Shown here one piece after another: positions 21,446 to 33,679 of a stretch of 64,000 nt of DNA. The stretch is from Panaeolus papilionaceus. Taxonomy: Eukaryota > Basidiomycota > Agaricomycetes > Agaricales. Where the stretch lies: the NCBI GenBank assembly GCA_015501605.1, contig JADNRZ010000014.1, forward strand, positions 1,364,001 through 1,428,000, given 5' to 3'. The stretch's first letter is position 1. Each line of letters begins with the position of its first letter. The notes under the pieces are model-generated. The model saw nothing but the letters and a program-made list of their open reading frames with translations, was not told the origin of the DNA and made no database searches. Both the position numbers and the translations under genes were made by a program.

Positions 21446-22427
21446 GCAGGGGGTGTTCACTGGGGTTTTCGGCCATCGCATCATCCCTTCTAGTTTTGGA
21501 CACGTTCCCAGGCGATGGACTGCCAGAGGTCCGCCCCATATATGGTAGTAGGACCATCAAAACCCCATTATCAATGACATCACTGTGCCGTCGGTGTATC
21601 TCAAGTCGTGTTAAACAATACCCTGTCGTTGCATTTCGACGCTGGACCTACTGGACGTGAACGTTGGGTGAATAGTTAATCCTAATCCAACACCGCAGCG
21701 GCGGAGATGTTGCAGAATCTCGGAACCTTCCCTCCCCGCTTTGTGGAACCACGGTAGCTGAGATGATCATCTTAGTTTTCATCATTACTCGCATCTCGTT
21801 TTACGAGATACGCCATTGTAGCTAGTCAGGAGGTGCAGCGGTGGGAGAAGGGGGGTGGGAAGATGAGTGGTGTTGTCCATTTTAAATTCCCTGAGCTACA
21901 GAGTAACTTCGACAGTCCGCAGAGGGTTCTATACTCTCCATTATCGATTTCAATGTAGCGAAATTGCTGGTTGACACTGAATTCTGGATCCCGAGTTTTA
22001 CGTGCATTGGGATTGATTTATAGCAAGGTGACAGCATCCTGGTTTCTAGAACTTGCATTGAGTCGCCTCTGCATTGCTTACTACTCTTTTGTATTATCAA
22101 TCTGGAGCGGCGTTTTTGGTGGTATTACTATCCATGAGCGCAAGCGAATAGATATTAATAGTTTGTTTAGTGCACAAAATACAACAAAGCACAAGAAGGA
22201 AACTGGCTGGAACGGATGTTCGTGAGTACCCGAAACTAGAGATGTTTCAAACTTCCATGCTCAGTCAACTCTTGTCGAATCATTTTTCTTATCTATCGAG
22301 ACCCTTCAAATAGTAACTAGCGAAATATTTCGAGGTCTATTCAAACGATTCTCTCACGGGAAAGCACACTACAACTTGATTATTACAAGACATGGTGATA
22401 CATATGTACATGGTAGTTTGTCACGCA
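21446..22427. other. Intergenic between units B and C
   Basis: I see no gene or repeat of note. Minus- and plus-strand ORFs of 60-90 codons here have no recognisable domain and no family splice pattern. Confidence 0.5.
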
Positions 22428-22432
22428 TCAGT

Positions 22433-23025
22433 CCTGGGAGACCAGACGGAAATGGAATGGGTAGCTGATGCCTTTGAGTTCGATCTGATTCGAGCGTCAA
22501 ACATCCGAACGAGTGCACTGCGTAGATTAAGCATGGTATACTCACCGGTGCGACGTCACCAACATCTTCAGGAGGGTTCCAGGCAAAGACATAGTTATCC
22601 CCATCAGGTCGGTGCATGAGCACCCTAGGAATGGGTTAAGAAAATCCTGTTCTGACGAATCGCGAGGACAGGAATTCGAAGTTTACGCGTATACGTCAGG
22701 TTCTGGTTCGGCGCATTCGGTTATGTACCAGAGATAGGCAGATGATGATCCCCCGACGTGCGGGCCACCGAGAGGTGCAATTCCTTGACCGTTGTAGAAG
22801 AATTCAGCAGTGTGCTCCCCTGCGAGAACCTTCCACTGGGCCTACAGATGTGGGTAAGCGCATGTTTTGACAAGGTGAACCTGTTGAAAGGCTTACGTGT
22901 GGGGGATCGGTGCCCTCGGGGAGGATGGCAACATTGTTGCTGGCGGTGAGACCGACCGGTCGGTAAACAGGTTCAGGTCCACCAGAGACCTTGTATAAAA
23001 TGGTGTAATAGCCGTCAATTAGCAT
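22433..23025 (-). CDS. Small-gene family copy 3, probably intact
   Basis: Exons on the minus strand are 22897-23025, 22687-22841 and 22546-22624, all with GT..AG borders and consistent phase. A possible last exon of two codons (GAC TGA) ends near 22428-22433, so the 3' end is uncertain. The product of about 120 residues starts MLIDGYYTILYKVSGGPEP. It continues with RPVGLTASNNVAILPEG, QWKVLAGEHTAEFFYNG, LGGPHVGGSSSAYLWYITE and DNYVFAWNPPED. It has no signal peptide or membrane segment and is beta-rich. I do not recognise the family; the layout vaguely recalls fungal beta-trefoil protease inhibitors or lectins, which is a guess. It lies downstream of GTPase copy C on the same strand. Confidence 0.6.
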
Positions 23026-23739
23026 TGATGCAGATGATTACTTGCGAGTTGGATGATGGAAAGTGAAAGTTGTGGGGTGTCTGGCGCACTGAACGTCCTT
23101 TTATACCCTTTGTAGTCACCGATTTCATATGTGTTCGGCTCTGGAGAGTGCAGTAAAGACATCCCTGACGACGATTATGTGTAGGACTTCATTGCAGATA
23201 TCCAGGTCTTCCAGAGCCACTACAATTTTGGTGTAAGTCTGCGTAGTGTGGCGAGTTTACGTGGCGAGTTTTCAGCGGCGTAAAAAATTCGAAAGGATAT
23301 ACAATTGGATTATTTTGTTCGATAACTTAAGGATATAGAATGCAACGAAGTACAATATAAATCGAATTTGGAATTGCAAGGTTTCGGTTCAAGTGTACCT
23401 TGTCCCACTGAAGCGAGGAATAAATCAAAGTAGTTTTGGTGTTTTCACATGCTCTCGTCGAATTAAAGGACTAGATAGTCGACGTCTTCGATTCAATCTA
23501 TGATGGACGGTGACCGTGATCATACTCTCGCATTTGTGGTGTTGAGAATAAATGGGTAGACTTACGAGTGCATTGTCTCGACTAGGGTATGGGGGAGCGA
23601 TCCATGATTGCATTGTTCCGTCCGGACTATGGACTTGGATGCTAGTGACAGCAAAGTGTTCAATGTTCCACGTTGGGATGTCTTAGCGGTATGAGAAGGT
23701 AAAGTGGACGCTTACGTGTAAACATCAACACACTTGGGC

Positions 23740-23830
23740 AAGAGAATGTCCTGATCGCCTGGTCTGGCGCCTCAAACCGCTCGGCGAGCCGGCCTGATGA
23801 TTTGAGTTGCACGGATCGGAACAGCGCGGC
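23740..23830 (-). ncRNA. tRNA-Leu-like relic
   Basis: The minus strand contains CTCGCCGAGCGGTTTGAGG, an excellent A box and D arm for tRNA-Leu, followed by CGCCAGACC. The 3' half with the B box is lost (GTTGATG in its place). It corresponds in position to the relic at 19000-19115. It is not a functional tRNA. Confidence 0.4.
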
Positions 23831-24403
23831 TGAGAGAGTTCTCGCGCTCGGCGGGTCAATTCAGCTGTCAATCACAAACCGAAGTACAGCATATCGGAGA
23901 ACTTGACAGCAATTACTTTCGTTTTTCTCTGGCTCTATCAATCCAGTTATCATTGGCGTTGCTTTGTAGCCCTGGTAGTCGCTGTCATTACTCGGTACAT
24001 AGTGCTTGACTTAACTTCGACTGTGAAAAACCTCCCGAAAGGCGAGAGCTCGAGAAAGATGGTGCATGCCCGTAAATATAATGGCATTTTCCATATATTA
24101 CAAACAGAGAAAGTAGCAGAAATAATGCATATGGCGATAGGAAAAAAATAAGATGTCCAAATGAACGCGAGTAATACGCATGCTGTGTACGCATACATTA
24201 TGCCGAATGATGAAACAAACCTAAAAGGGTTAAGAAAACATAACAGAGCGCTCAGTTTTTGCGATCAAGATGAGAGGGACAGGAGTCGATCTTGAGCGAT
24301 AGCCGCAACGGCCCTGAAGCCTCTTGATGAAGAACGATGACATCGTCCTTGTAAATGAGTAAGTAACAGTGCCTCGTAATTGAAGAGGGAATAACCTTGG
24401 CAA

Positions 24404-25590
24404 TCAGGCCTTCAACCTAAACAACCTCCTCCCGCGAACCTTGGCGACTACCACGACCCGCAGAACGAGACGCTTCAAAGCGAGAAGGAGGGAAGCTTTA
24501 TGAGGCAAATGAGTCGACTCCGGGGTTACATGTCCCTGTGGATTAGCACTATGTGGTTCGCACGAAGGCCTTTCCACCGGGACTTCTAGTGGAGCTTTGG
24601 AACTGGAGTGAGCGAACGCCGGCGCTACATCGATGTGGGTTTGAGGGATATCTTTCACGAGGACATCCGATTGAGCTTCCAATTTGATCCTGGAGGGAGT
24701 GGGGAAAGAGTACGAGGACGAGGAGAGGGAAGCCGTTTTCTTGGATTCCAGGACCTTGATTTCCTCCTCGAGGTCCTGGTACATATCATCCAGCTGGTAG
24801 TCGGTTGGCGGTTTCCCCCATCTTCTGAATAGCCGGATGAGCTTCTTCAACGTCTCCCCGTTCTCTTCCTGATTTCGCTGCAATATCGATATAACGGCTA
24901 TGTTGGACTGAAGCACCGGGTCCGCCAGGTGCTCCTCCATTTGCTGCTTTTCCTGGAGTACGGCTTTAAGTCGCTGATAGATATCGATATACAAATACGG
25001 GGTCCGAAATGAATAGTCGTCCTCCTCAAGCACGCGCCCCTCCATCTGCGAAAGACCTAATACCTCTAGCGCTGAGGCTTGCGTATTCATAAATCGTACT
25101 AGTTTTGGATCATTAAAATCCTAGATCAAAGATTAGCGTTCGAACAAAGTTAAATTATAACAAAAAGCGAAGTACCTTGAGAATTCCACCCTTTTGACAC
25201 AACTGCGAAAACTTGTCCTCAGCATTCTTTTGACCTCGTTCACTGCATATCCTATCCCACATAGTGGTGACGAAGGTTACGGATTCGATTGCTGTAGGGT
25301 CATTAAGCACATCCTTGAGCATCGCAATCGTCCTCCTCCTAGACCCTGGTACTCTCGTCTCGTCTATGGGGATCAAGTAAAGAAGATGATCTAAGCCGCC
25401 ATCTTCCAACCTAGTAGGACCTGTTACGATCATTTGTAGCCGAGTTAAGGATCTCGTCAACTCACCATTCGTAGGTCATCCAATCAACGACCATAGTCGA
25501 TGTAGATTCTAAACGTGAAGTTTTAAAGACCTTATAATTTCGTTCCAGATAACGTTTTGTTTTATACAAATTCATGAAGAAATGAGTGAG
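24404..25590 (-). pseudogene. P-loop GTPase copy C, 5'-truncated
   Basis: Family exons 5 (24404-25120) and 4 (25176-25410) are open and correctly spliced. Exon 4 has GGLDHLLYLIPIDETRVPGS and TTMWD. Exon 5 has a long coiled-coil-like part and the basic tail RRLFRLKA. Upstream of exon 4 the frame continues only through a short piece ending in a W codon at 25466 (MVVDWMTYEW). No P-loop and no DTPGF follow; 25470-25860 is unrelated or too decayed. Without G1 and G3 it cannot bind nucleotide normally. It could yield a truncated coiled-coil protein if a new promoter is used; otherwise it is a pseudogene. Confidence 0.7.
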
Positions 25591-26019
25591 TTATAATGGG
25601 AGAGTTTTGATGCACCAGGCGCATCAACACGATGTGGGGGGACCGCACTGCAAATTGCACCCTACCCCGAAAGTGTGGCACATGGCCGAGAATGTAATAA
25701 GAATATAGGGATATTAATTCACGTTCTCCGTCCTTTTCCGTTGTGAATTTCAGCCTCCAAGTCAAACTGCAATTGTCAGAAAGTCCAGTATGTACATGAT
25801 TTACTACTACTTCGAAATCTATGTCTTGACTGGACACTTAATCAATTTTATTCTGAATTTACATTAGAAAAATGACAAGACCAAGCAAGGCAAAGGTTCA
25901 GAATCGTGTGGCCGCCTGAAATGGTCGAAATGTTCTTGCAGAAAAACAGAACATTATGACCAGCACATCCAGCTTGCTGACCTCACCAAGAAGCTTCAGT
26001 GCTGGTCAAAGCTAGTACT

Positions 26020-27500
26020 TTAATCCTTCCACCTGACCCATCGTTTCCCGCGACTCTTAACGGCTTTTATGAGCCGCTGAAGATGACCCTTGAAAGCAAG
26101 GAAGCGGGACCGTTTCGTTGGTGGTAGCGACACCTGGGCCGGGACAGTGTCGATCGGTGACTGGTAAGACTGCGCAACCTCGTCAGGCTGTAGCTCTGGT
26201 TGACGCTCCTCCATCGGAATATCAGGTTGCGCCTTGACACTGGAGTGAGTGAATGCAGAATTCGAAGGCGCTGAGGTGAACATGGGTGGAATCTCGAAAT
26301 TCTCTGTGAGCGCCGCTGATCGCATAATGTTGATTTGGTCCTGGAGGTTTTGATATTGGGCGTCGAGCTCGTGTTCGGCCGAAGGCTGTCCCATGCGCTC
26401 AAATTGCTCAATAAACTTGATCAAGACCTCCTCGTTTTCTTCAAGATCTTTCTCCAGGAAAGATTTAAGCGATATATCTGTCTTGGTGTCGGGTTGGGCT
26501 AGCTCATCCTGCAAACTTGATTTCCGCTGAAGCGCACCCTCGATGCGGGAGTACAAGTCAAGATAAATGTGTTTTGAATCAGAGAAATCCATTTGATTAT
26601 CGTTGAAGAGGTATCCGTTTCCCGCTGGGAGTGAATCTCCGATGATCCGTAGGGCTGATGCCTGCGTATTTCTGAACCTCGTAATATTTGCACCTTTGGC
26701 AAGAAACTCCTGGGATTTCCGTTCAGTACCACAAAAGGCGACGAGAGGGAAATATCATGCCTTAAGAACCCCATGTTTATCGCTCAGTTGTGCAAAGTTA
26801 GACTCTGCACGCGCTCGAGCCTGGTCGGTGTGCACTGTATCCCACATAGTAGTGACAAACGTGACATTTCCAGGCAAGGACAACTCCTTGAGCATCGTCA
26901 TGGTTCTCCTCTTGGATCCAGCTAGTCTTGCCTGAGTGATGGGGATAAAAAACAAAATGTGGTCCACACCCATCTCGGCCGAGCTGTAATGATGTCAGCA
27001 GGGGTCAATGCAGGACTTCATCACCAACGTACGCATGTCGGCTTATCCAACCATTGATCATGTCTAGTATCTCAAGTTCTGAAAGTTTTGTGTCGGAGAA
27101 ACCGGGGGTATCAAGAACATGGATTGGGTTTCCGGAAGCTGACTCGTAGTTAACAAGTCGATATTCAGTGACTTGCTGGGTGTAGCTGGACAGCTGGTTC
27201 TTAGATATTGCGAGGTTGCACGTTTTCCCACCAAGTGCTTCGATAAACTTGAGAAAACATTGTCAGCGTAACACACGTGTTTAGATAGCAAGCGGAATTG
27301 ACACATACGCTACTTTTCCCTACACCGGTCGGGCCCATTATTCTTCGAGGAGGGGCACATTCATTAAGTTATATATCTATCTATTAGAAGGTGTTGAATC
27401 CTCACAGAATGTATAGGGTGTCGTCACGGTATGATTCACTGTATGGATCACTATTGGCGGGTTCTATAGAAACATCACCGGTGACGTTGAACTTCATCAT
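26020..27500 (-). CDS. P-loop GTPase copy D, 418 aa
   Basis: Spliced as complement(join(26020..26709, 26761..26983, 27033..27247, 27309..27342, 27406..27500)). Again the P-loop GPTGVGKSS is on a 34-nt exon. Exon 3 encodes VLDTPGFSDTKLSELE, and exon 4 encodes GVDHILFFIPITQARLAGS and TTMWD. Exon 5 carries a coiled-coil-like region (LYSRIEGALQRKSSLQDEL) and a strongly basic end (AVKSRGKRWVRWKD). Intron 4 starts with GCATGA where paralogs have GTA; it is either a GC-AG intron or a splice mutation, in which case the protein would stop one codon after the intron starts. The start at the double ATG (27500) gives an N-terminus of family length. Confidence 0.8.
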
Positions 27501-28875
27501 AACTGAGTGAAAGTCAGATTCAGATGGTAGAAGGAGACAGAAGATGGTGGTGGTTTTAGTGAGCAATGACTCCTGGATCTTTGATTGTGTCGACTTTTGA
27601 GATGTTCGTCTCAACGTGCAAACCTGCTCGGAAGCGAGTAAGTGAGCAACTTAATGACGGATAACTGTGCTGATAATATCCCTTGATATGGGTTCTTGAT
27701 TGTGGCAACTATCTTCAGGGACGAATTCATACTCAGGATACTTATGTACCTACTTGTCGTGGATAACGAGTCCAAGTCGCTGTGGACATGACTGGAGTCA
27801 ATGAGTCGAATTGTTGCATGTTTAGGAGACATGAATTGCGGCAATATATGACGAAAGGCAAATTTATTCTTTGCACATACGAAGTTGCGAAAACCGCAAT
27901 TAAATGGACGTGATACCTTCAGAATGAGAGTCTATGGTGAAGAAATGGGTTTTTTTTTCGAGGCATCACCCAAATATCAGGAGAGAAATCAGGTCGAAAG
28001 CAATACCCGTGTGTACACCCACAGGCAGTAACAAGCTTAATATACATAGCATACATAACTTAGAAGGGGCTTCTAGCATTGGGGTGTTGCTGCATTCGTA
28101 GGAAGGTCGAAGTCGGCTGGATCGGAATCTTCCGTCCATCAATGTTGACGGCATCTCCCGCCAGAGCTCCCAACCACTCGCTACCCCACACGCTTCCTTG
28201 AACACGTTTTCTAGCTACCAATCTGTTTTCTACCTCCATTATGGACTCGTGCCCTGTTTCTATTCTTACTCCTCTCTGCTCCCGCCGACCAACAACCGAC
28301 CCCGAAATTGAAACGCAAATCGTCTAGGAGGCAGTGGGAATACGAGCTCTTCTGAAATGAAACGGGAATACAACATTCGTCGACAACGTGTTCAACGCGT
28401 TGTTTTCTTCTTTTGTCTCTTTGTACCTTTGTCTTTATAAGCGGGTGGTGATGCCGACAATGACTCCTCTGTCCTGGGATTGCGCATTTGGGGTTGAATA
28501 GGAAGGAGGGTCGCGTTTCAGGCTAAGGGTGCACACCGTAATTGTGTTGTGCTGGATGGGGGAGAAATAACTCGACTTGCCTCGAGGCAGCTATCTAGGT
28601 TCAGGTTTATGGTCCGTAAGGTTCGTATTTATACTGCGCCTTGCTGCACTTCCTTAACACGTTTTAATTGTTCCCTTCCTTCCACTTCATCATCCCCTTA
28701 GGCGTCATCGTTATCCTCGCCTGGGCTCACTGCGCACGTCCGGTCATATCACAATATTTTAGTATTCACGATCATCTACAACCTCGTTTCTCTTACGCAT
28801 CATAACACGCGGCGACTTCCACGCAGTGTCTACAACCCGTACAACCCATTTTCGCAGTACTGAAGCTTGCACCAC
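27501..28875. other. Intergenic between divergent genes
   Basis: This 1.4-kb stretch separates GTPase D (minus) from the large membrane-protein gene (plus), so it should hold both promoters. I see no convincing gene or repeat. Confidence 0.5.
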
Positions 28876-31800
28876 ATGAGCACCGATAACAGCAACCCCA
28901 CACCATCACCCAAGCCAAAATGGGCATCCCGCATGGGCACTGCAATGCGTCGTGCGACGATGATACCCAGCTCATCGTCATCCACTTCCCTTGCTCTAGA
29001 GGGCACTCCACCAGTCACCAGTAAAGATGATATGGACACGGCCAGTGTGCTGGGTAACGGAGACGATACCGCGTCGATCAACCTGACCAAGTCTGCGGCA
29101 AAGGGCACCTTGTTTGGTCGATTAAGCCGAAAAGGTTCAATGGCTTCTTTGGATCCTGCATCTGTTCAAGCTCTAGCGTCATCATCGGCGACCCCACCAC
29201 CCCCGCAGGCGCAGGGACACGACGAGGCTGATAGGATTTCTGTGAGGTCGAAGGAGACTTCAAGGGGCATGTTTGGGCTGAGAGGGAGAAGGGGTACGAG
29301 TAGTGCTTCAGTGGATAGAGTTGCGGCTCCAGAAGGAGAAGTGGTACCAGCAGCGACGCAGGGGGGTGATGGCGATGCGGATACGGCGAGCGTGAAGGGT
29401 AAATCTCCTGGGAGATCGGTGTTTGGGTTGAAGAAGAAGAGTGGGAGCAGTGCTTCGTTGGATAGGATGACCTCGCCGCTTGCAAAACCAGCCATTACCG
29501 CAGAGGAAGACACGGATCGGGCCTCAGTCAGGTCAAAATCACCTTCTAGATCGTTCTTGGGGATGAAAGTGAAGAGGAATACGTCCAACGTTTCACTGGA
29601 ACAGCCACAGCAATCTCAGGATGCTACCACGGATCGTCCGATAATCAAGAAGAAAACTTCGCGGTCTGGCTCTCTTCTTAGCTTTGGTTTGGGAAAGAAG
29701 AACGCGTCGAAAACGTCTCTTGAAATCACCCCTCCTGGTAGCTCACCCTCTGCACCGGGGAGTCGCGCTCCCACACCACCTCTTTCGCACGCAGGCTACA
29801 CTCCTAGTCCAATCGCTGAGAGTCCTATGAGAGAGGAAGAAGCGACGAGGTTGGAACAGCAACAGGGGAGTAGCCTGGCGAGGCAGGCGCACGTTGTGTT
29901 TACTGAGCCTGAAGCAGTACGTCGTCCTTTCGCTCATCTGTTCCATACTTTTTCTGACTCATGTGCTCTCAGGCAGCAAACCCTCATCCAGCAGAAGACG
30001 ATCCAAACGCAGACGCGGAAGCAGCGTACCTCACCTCACCTACAGACTATGTTCCTCCGCCCGTCATCGACTCGACTGCAGGGAACCCTGGCGCGTTCAT
30101 GGACGATCCTGAGAGTCTTCCCCAGCCTACCATTGTGAATGACCCTTGGGGCGCCGGTGGAACGGGTCACGCAGACTGGGTTCAGGAACTGGGGAACACT
30201 GCAAGCCCCGTTCTTGAGAGGGGCGTTGGTGGTGGAACTGTTGCAAGTCCTGTGAGCGCGATCCCCAAGGTAGGCTATCTTTATCATCGTCTACCGAAGC
30301 TACATACTAAGTTTTTTGTTCTAGGCATCTGCGGAAGAGCATGTTGATCTGACCAAAGGCGAGGCAGCGGAATACTATAACCCGCCTCCGCCTGCCCCAT
30401 TCATGCCTGAGCCTGAGCCGCACAGTCACGTTGGCCCTGAGCCGGAGAACAAGGTTGATGAGGCACCGAATCCGCCAACCATCCCTCACGACGCGTCGAT
30501 TTCGTCCCCACAGACGTACGAACCTTCACCAGATAAGAGGTATGGCGAGTACCAGTGGAGTGCTAAACCTAAAGATGTTGAGGTTCCGTATGATGGTGAA
30601 GCGTAAGTCGATGTTGGGTGTCCGTTGATGAATATTTTGGCTGACGTCTTGTGATTTCAGGCAAGGAGAAGCGATATATGTCGACCCCGGAACAAAGGGT
30701 ATTGAGATGCCTCAGTACGTCGTTTTTGCATCGCCTTGTTCGCCCGTGGAGCTAACCTATGACTCATAGCCCTGATCCTTATCCTATCTCAACTTCACCT
30801 CATCAAACGACGTTCTCTCCTCACGATGAAGGCGCATACATCCCTACTATTCCATCTGAATCATCTCCCCTACTCCCGACTCAACCTCAACTACCCCGAC
30901 CAGGATTCTTCGACGAAGATACTGCGCATTGGGAATGGGAACCGCATCGCCTGATGAGCGGATCCTCGTATTTCGTGTGTGGTGTCAAATGGAGTGGTGG
31001 TGTGAGGCGCGTGGTGACAGATTTAGATATGAGTCGGGAGGATGTGAGGAGATCGGTGGGCGAGTTTGTGAGGATGAAGATAGGAGGTGGGAGTGTGGAG
31101 GTTGTGCCCTATACGAGTGGAACCAGTGGTGCGACAGGTGGCGGAGATATCGACCTGGACGGAGAGTGGTATGTAAGGGAACTTGAAGATCCTGAGCGTA
31201 TCGCTGCACTATTGGAAATCCAACGACAACGTCAGGGTACGGATGATGAGAATGGAACGTCGACGAATGGGAAGTTGTTGAAGAAGGGTCGGACAAAGAA
31301 GAAGAGGAGGTCGACGATGCCTGCACCTCCGGTGTTGTTGTTGGAGATGTGGAGCGTTGACCATGTCCAGAGGAGGGCTACGAGGTGGGGAGATGAGAGG
31401 CGAGATTATGAGAGTGGCGGTGAGACGGTCGGCTATGGTTCCATGGGAAGTACGGGACCTTGGGGTTGGAAGGGGAAATCGACGAGTCATGGTGATACCG
31501 CCGAAGAAAACGAGGAAGATGGTGAGCATCATTGGCGTTTTAAGTTCTTATCAGGTCGCTTAAGTACTCTCCCAGCCCTCGACTCGGCGTATCGTTATTG
31601 GTTATACGTCGACTCACACCCATCACATGTCGGCTTACCTGCACACGCGAGAGAAGAAGCTCTCGAAATTCTGGAGTGGGCATGGACAGACGGAGTCCTG
31701 CCCGCATCTGGAGCAGCGTCGCATTTCTCGTCGACTCCTGGAAGACCAAAGAGCGGCGTTATTGCACCTGAGGGTGGTCAGAGAGTGTCGTTTGCCAAAC

Positions 31801-33157
31801 CTCCTCCCTTATTCGGACAAGAGGAGTGTGATGAGCTGAGGAAAGCTCTGCTGGCATTCGAAGACGAAGGGCACCATGGTACGTTGAACTAATAATTTTC
31901 TCAACAGTATAGTTTACTGAGGAACGAGTTATAGATCAATCTCATGGGAAGAAACGCCCCTCTCTGTCGATATCAACAGGAGGACGATCAACGCCGTCTC
32001 ACGGACACACCCATTCGCATTCGCATTCTCTGTCCCAATCTTATCCGTACTGTCAATCCTACCCATCATCGCAACCCCAAGCGCAGAACCGCCTCATCGC
32101 TCGCATCTTCCTTCGCCTTTTGGGATGGCGTCAAGCTCACTTCCGATCAGATCTTCCGTTACCATCGTCAGCGTTTGATGTCCCTTATCCACCCCTACCA
32201 CCCTATGCTCTACCAGTATCTCGTGAAACTCAGGAACGTGAGATAGGGGCTAGGGAAAGAGCTAGGGAAAGAAGACAGTCGGTGTTCTTGCCCTCTAAGC
32301 AGAACAAGACTTCATGGGCGAAGATCACAAGGGATTTTGTGGGTCTGGTTCTGTGTCTTGGAATTCCGTATCTCTTCGTCAAACGCGCTGTGGTGGATAG
32401 AGAGAATGGTGAGAGGGGTGTAAGTAGTACCGTGAACCTCAACGGTGCAACTGGATACGTTCTTCCTCGACGCGAGGGAGAAGGAACGGTTGGGATGTTT
32501 ATCATGTGGGGTGTTACTTGCGTTTTGGTACGGATCCTACTTGTTTATTACTTCATAGTGTGCTGATATTAAATTGTACGTCCAGGCTGCGACGACATTA
32601 TCTTTGTCAATCGCCCTTATTACGCTACCCGCTTCTGATCCTTCTCAAGGCTCGGATCGCTGGTCCTTCACAATACCTAGGATTGCTGCGCTCGTTGCAT
32701 TGATCTTCGCTGTTGCGTCGTTAATTGCGTCCGGTGTTGTTATCTGGAGACACAGCCATGAGCACCATCATTTACACAATCGACGTGATAGCATGGGTGG
32801 AAGGAGAAGGACACTACCATTGGAAGGTGTTGTTGTGGTGCGTTCTTCGTTTTGTGCCTTTGAGACGATGCGATACTAACACCTTTGAATTAATAGAAAG
32901 AGACATTGATCCCGTCACTCCCCATCGTGTTTTTGGCCTATGCAATCATGGCTCTTGTGTTCGCCGTTGTGATGTTCTTGGTGAAGAACGGCACGTTCAC
33001 CCATAAAGGAATTGATACGTCGTCGATGGTGGGTGATTTCATCGACGAGAAGATTGGCCAGATTGGAGGTGGCGAATGGAGGAAATTCTCACTTTTATTG
33101 TTTGGCGGTGCTGTTGGGGCCATGGTCGGCATTGGATATGTCGTGTTATGGGGTTGA
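28876..33157 (+). CDS. Ser-rich multi-pass membrane protein, 1294 aa
   Basis: Spliced as join(28876..29916, 29973..30269, 30325..30602, 30661..30714, 30770..31878, 31935..32527, 32586..32837, 32897..33157); every junction keeps frame. The first 300 residues are Ser/basic-rich and contain five imperfect repeats of the type S-x-RSVFGLKKKSGSSASLD, likely phosphorylated and disordered. A Pro-rich part follows, then a folded part with HWEWEPHRLMSGSSYFVCG and GEWYVRELEDPERIAALLE. A His-rich stretch (GHTHSHSHS) precedes about five hydrophobic segments near residues 1057-1073, 1112-1138, 1150-1175, 1212-1236 and 1273-1293. I do not recognise the family. A cytosolic N-terminus regulating a membrane-embedded C-terminus is my inference. 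There is no signal peptide. Confidence 0.75.
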
Positions 33158-33679
33158 ATGTACTCGGTTTACTTGCTGCATTGTGTTGTATCTGTGCTTT
33201 AAGAACTGTATATTATATCTGTAGGATACTTTAGTTTCACCTCTCTCATTGTAAATATCTTTTTCAAATATTTTAATGCATTCAAACTCTCATTATTTGA
33301 ACAATGCCGTTGTCCAGGGAATTAGGAACATTAACGACTGCGAGAACGCCCAAAATTGCCTAAAAAAGAAACGGGGGCCATCACTCCTCTCATGGTGATG
33401 GCCAAGCCATTGTGCTCCTCGATGCGCCTTTTCTCTCACAGTACAAACGCGATCACATGCTGAAATCCATTATTTATTGTCATAATAAATACCAACAGTC
33501 CTCGCGCATTGTGCATTGTCGAGGAGGAGTCACGCAGACGATCATCAAGCCACAATGAATCATAAAAGGAGCTGTGCCCCGATTGTTCCTCTTTCCTTAA
33601 AACCACCACCTGCTGGTCCTATCACGCTAGCCGCAGCACCGTCGCACTTTACTTCGATAATTCGCATTTCACATTTTCA
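33158..33679. other. Intergenic
   Basis: A 0.5-kb spacer that holds the 3' end of the membrane gene and the F-box promoter. No other feature seen. Confidence 0.5.

Larger units (their letters stand above)
22370..25470. repeat. Segmental duplication unit C (older copy)
   Basis: The same order as units A and B is kept: small gene, linker, tRNA-like relic, GTPase. Divergence is higher. The GTPase part stops matching upstream of exon 4, so its first three exons were replaced or lost. Confidence 0.7.

Noticed and set aside
22433..23025. Assigning the small family to fungal I66 protease inhibitors or beta-trefoil lectins
   Set aside because: Some spacing is similar (G-x-Y-x-I, W-x-V, AWNPP), but no decisive motif matches and the long form at 40.3 kb ends in a jelly-roll-like GDVRLYG. 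Kept as unknown.
25562..25837. 91-codon ORF upstream of GTPase copy C as its missing first exons
   Set aside because: No P-loop or DTPGF motif can be found in any frame of this stretch, and no 34-nt exon is present.
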